DNA of 64,000 nucleotides from Klebsormidium nitens (lineage: Eukaryota; Streptophyta; Klebsormidiophyceae; Klebsormidiales; Klebsormidiaceae), in the NCBI GenBank assembly GCA_000708835.1, contig DF236950.1, positions 401,088 through 465,087 of the forward strand. Reading direction: 5' to 3'. The notes beneath the pieces were generated by a model, which searched no databases, was not told where the DNA came from, and was given only the letters and a program-made list of their open reading frames with translations. A program made the translations under genes and the position numbers. Of this stretch, positions 60,901 through 64,000 are shown in pieces. Each line of letters opens with the position of its first letter. Position 1 is the first letter of the stretch.

Positions 60901-63704
60901 GTGTCTCACTACCCACCAGGGACGATCTGCGACGAAGAAAGAAGGGGCTTGGAAATGGGGGGACTGAAGACGATTGAAAATGAGTTCGAACTGAGGTAGG
61001 AGGACTCGACCAGGCAGCCAATTGAATGTGAGTCCAAGCCGAAAGCTGCACACAGAAACTGGAGTGGAGGATCGCAAGTGCAGAAAAAGTTTGAAAATAC
61101 GAAAAGCTCATGCAGGCATCAAGATCAAAGTCGGTCGGGAAGCTGGCGGGAGGAGCAGATTACGAAGGTTGTCTTTCCGCCGATACTTCCCCTTCTCCTC
61201 ATACGCTGCCAGCCAACTCTTAAAGAAACGTTCCGCTTCCCTTGAACCTTTTGGGCAAGCTTCGCCTCCTCACCTCCTCTCCCCCGTTGCCCCCCCTTGC
61301 TTCGCGTGCAGCCAGTCCCGCAGGCTGACTGGCTCGGAGAAGGTGACGTAGACACGCCCGTTGTCCCGCCAGAGCGCGCTCCAGAAGGCGCGCAGCGCTT
61401 GCAGCAACGTCTCGCGGGCCTTCTTCAGGCCCAGCGACTGCCGAATGTACGACGGCTCGTCCAGGACCACTGCGGATTGCGTGCAAACCGACGCCGAGCA
61501 GTCAAAAGCTGGAAGCGCCTGGTGTCAAGCATTCGCACAGGGTATCGAAAAACCGATCGAGCTGCATGATAAGAAATATTCGATGGAAAGATCTACTTTT
61601 GTCATGAAAGCAGCGGGAAGATTGAACGGAATAAAGGTTTTCGAAGCGAAGCATTGAAATTTGAAATACGACCACCATCCTCAAAGATACTCAAGCAGGC
61701 TATTGGCCGTGGAAGAATAAAAAAACCCGAATGACGACAGAACGTAGGCTCTGTAGAAATTTCGAGAAGCGGCAGCGGGGTGGGCTGTCTCACCATCGTA
61801 ATCGATGGCCATGGGCACCAGGTAGACGTCGGGCACGTGGCCGTCGAGGACGGAGTCAAAGACCAAGGAGAGCAGGCCCAGCTTGGGGACGCACACCTGG
61901 TCGAGAAGAAACGAACCAGACGTTAAGATTGCCCACGCCAATTGATGCGCATTCAATGCAAGTCGCACTGTGCCCCAAAACAAAGCAGGCATCACCTCCG
62001 AGATTGTGTGAAGCTTGGCAACGGCCTTTTGATTACCTTGCCGTCTCGTCCCCTGCCGCCCTCAATGAAGAACTCGAGGGACTGGCCCTTCTGAAGGAGT
62101 GTTTGGATGTACTCCGCCAGGACTGCCTGCAAGGGGAAGCAGCGGCAGATCGGTGATCGCTCAGCTGAGGTCCGTAATCATTCAAAAAAAGTCGACTTTG
62201 ACTTCGACAGGATAACGAGGCTGTTGTTTTGATCAACACTGCTATTCCTCGTCAGATGCACATCATCGAGTTCACTTTCATATGAGGATAGACTGAGGCT
62301 GGGGTCGAACTCGAACATGGCCACTGACCTGATAAAACCGTTGGACAGAAGTAACCCATTGCAACTACCCACCTTGTAAACATTCTCGTCTTGCGATCCG
62401 CGGATGCTCCTGCGCATGAAGAAAGCGCCCCCCTTGCGCATGACCCAGCCCAGGAGGGGGATCTGCAGGTTGTCCCCCGCCGCGATGTGCGGCACAGTGA
62501 TGTCGCGGCTGAATAGGACGTACGACAGCAACAGGTAGTCCACGTGGCTGCGGTGGGTGGGCAGGTACACCACGGGACAGCTCCCCGGCAGGCAAGAAAG
62601 CCTGGCAGGACACAGCATGGGCTCTCGAAACATGGGAAGAAAAGCACAAAGTCCTGAACTTCCCAATCGGCAGAGTAATTGTTGACCAGCCACAAGGGCG
62701 TCACCAGAGCTGGTTTACTCGGATGTGACAGGAGGAGCGTCGAAGTATGATCAGATGAAGCTAGCCCGCATCAGCTGAGAAGGTGGCCAATCAAGGCAAC
62801 TTAATTTCAACAGGAAGTGTCCAACTTGCCAGCCTAGACTACAGGACATAGCAGTCTGCAGGGTGGTGCAGTACAATGATGCCACTGGGAGGACTCATCG
62901 CATCGGGGTGTACCAATGAAGGCGGGATTGGCGGCAATGACGGGTGTTTCTCACCGGCGCAGCCCTTCCTGGTCGACAAAGATCTGGTCCCGGAAGAGCA
63001 GGCGCCAGAGGTGCCCCAGGCCATACCCCAGCATCTTGACCGCCCACAGGCGCACGTCCGCGCTCATCTTGCGAGCGATTGCCTGCGCTCGCCGTCGGAC
63101 CAGCCATTCTCTTTCTCCAGTTTCCTTACACTGGAGCTTGACGGCATCGTCCACTCGATGGGACTGGAGCAGCGAGCGGATCAGCGGAGATGCGGGGACG
63201 GACGGGTGAGAGCTGGAGTATGAGGTGACGGCAAAGTGCAGGATGGGAGCACGCCGCTGGAGGAAGCTAGCGCGGTGTGCGTCCTGACTGGCGCTCCGAT
63301 TGTGCAGGCCATCAGTCACCTACAGATGAGAGAAGGGCACAAGCTTATCAGTGTCCCGCAAGGTGCATTGGCTAGAGTCCTTGAGTGAGGGCCCGGCTGC
63401 TGAATTGGTCAACCACTTACCGGGTGTTATGAGGATTCAGTGCACACGAAGGGTCACTGCAAGCCAAGGCTATGAGTACACAGGCAATTCAACACAGTTT
63501 TGGGACGTATGTGGCAGCAGTTGCCAAGCTCAGTTTGGCAGCGGAGCATATCTCTCACAGCAACCTTGCCTTATCAGAAGGACTAATATCACGCACACAA
63601 TCAAAAGCTGCACAAACCTTGTTGGCAGGCAGGGGCAAACGTTCAGCGGCAAATACTTGGCCATAGATTACTCCCCTGCCTGATCTATCCGGAGGCTTCG
63701 GCAT
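57948..63704 (-). CDS. Glycerol-3-phosphate 1-O-acyltransferase, PlsB/GPAM type
   Basis: Acylates glycerol-3-phosphate at sn-1, the first step of glycerolipid synthesis. Exons: complement(join(57948..58005, 58183..58530, 58800..59026, 59211..59444, 59840..60926, 61274..61469, 61794..61896, 62037..62126, 62373..62601, 62955..63319, 63618..63704)), about 1007 aa. Acyltransferase motifs: THRSHVD (the H-x4-D catalytic pair, about 166-172), [20 protein letters not shown] and [21 protein letters not shown] corresponds to FAQPFSLKEYL of animal mitochondrial GPAT1, and a C-terminal domain like that of PlsB/GPAM follows. A Ser/Pro/Glu-rich insert of over 200 residues fills the first part of exon 59840..60926. 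The exon from 63704 is tentative: it is phase-compatible, but the donor (AAG|GTTTGT) is weak. The junction 59211/59026 is also uncertain because its acceptor (GAAAG|ACGGAG) is poor. The last exon rests on the strong donor CA|GTAAGT at 58182. Confidence 0.88.
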
Positions 63705-64000
63705 TGCTTCTCCCGATAGAACGCTGGGACTTGCCTCGGAAGAGCACCCTACGGATTACGCAGACTCCACATTGCAAACGCACCACCATTGGCAGTGATG
63801 TTACATTGTAATACTAACAATGTTAGTACTAGTAGATCTGTCAGTGAAGGAAGCTCGTTTAATATGATGGGCCTGCTTGCCATGAGCAGCGCGCGCGCGC
63901 CCCAGCAAGAATGAGCAACTAGGCAGAGAAGAGAACTTGGAACATCCATATTTGCTCAACAGTCTCACACCGTACATTACCGGGGTACGGTGTACGGTGT
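63705..64000. other. Right edge: upstream flank of the acyltransferase gene
   Basis: No gene is supported here. A short GC-alternating run lies at 63889-63900, and the last 35 bases contain ACACCGTA (63967-63974) facing two overlapping copies of its reverse complement TACGGTGT (63986-64000), probably the start of a repeat cut by the window edge. Confidence 0.45.

Noticed and set aside
60123-60977. 284-codon open frame on the plus strand
   Set aside because: It is antisense to the GC-rich, low-complexity exon of the acyltransferase; the opposite strand carries the real protein.
63361-63480. An acyltransferase exon ending at the strong donor CCCG|GTAAGT (63420)
   Set aside because: In every frame this segment either contains a stop or creates one when joined to the next exon, so it can only be untranslated if it is used.

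Overview
This window is nuclear DNA of an intron-rich photosynthetic eukaryote, most likely a streptophyte (charophyte) alga similar to Klebsormidium. The evidence is a class XI myosin very close to land-plant ones, an organellar FtsH with a transit-like leader, a POB1/LRB-type BTB protein, plant telo-box motifs in promoters, and a centrosomal CEP70 gene, which points to an organism that still builds centrioles or flagella. No species can be proven from the sequence alone. Exons are GC-rich, introns are richer in A and T, and nearly all junctions are GT-AG.

Layout, left to right: (1) the 3' end of an unidentified plus-strand gene (1-1182); (2) PEX1 on the minus strand (2329-9018, 10 exons); (3) a small plus-strand gene for mitoribosomal protein mL53 (9605-10515, 3 exons), head-to-head with PEX1; (4) the nucleolar DEAD-box helicase DDX56/RH16 on the minus strand (11431-17686, 14 exons); (5) an FtsH zinc metalloprotease on the plus strand (18533-23565, 8 exons), separated from DDX56 by a MITE-like inverted-repeat element; (6) a BTB-BACK protein on the minus strand (24537-27336, 4 exons) with a one-base frameshift; (7) condensin SMC2 on the minus strand (28916-37459, 19 exons); (8) CEP70 on the plus strand (38138-44896, 13 exons), head-to-head with SMC2; (9) myosin XI on the plus strand (46491-56693, 25 exons); (10) a PlsB/GPAM-type glycerol-3-phosphate acyltransferase on the minus strand (57948 to about 63704).

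I assembled the gene models by hand from splice sites and reading-frame continuity. For PEX1, mL53, DDX56, FtsH, SMC2, CEP70 and myosin XI the exon lengths sum exactly to a multiple of three, with phases that agree at every junction. The BTB gene misses by one base, at a point where homology shows a deletion. One internal junction and the first exon of the acyltransferase are uncertain.

The genes do not form one pathway; they are ordinary eukaryotic housekeeping genes. Possible functional pairing is limited to the shared promoters: SMC2/CEP70 (both cell-division genes, with an E2F-like site between them) and PEX1/mL53 (organelle biogenesis, with telo-boxes). The most notable points are CEP70 with a long lineage-specific N-terminus, the degenerate first ATPase site of PEX1, the MITE carrying mirrored TGACGTCA motifs, the animal/bacterial-type acyltransferase, and the frameshifted BTB gene. 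I saw no clear evidence of a wholly new multi-gene system.
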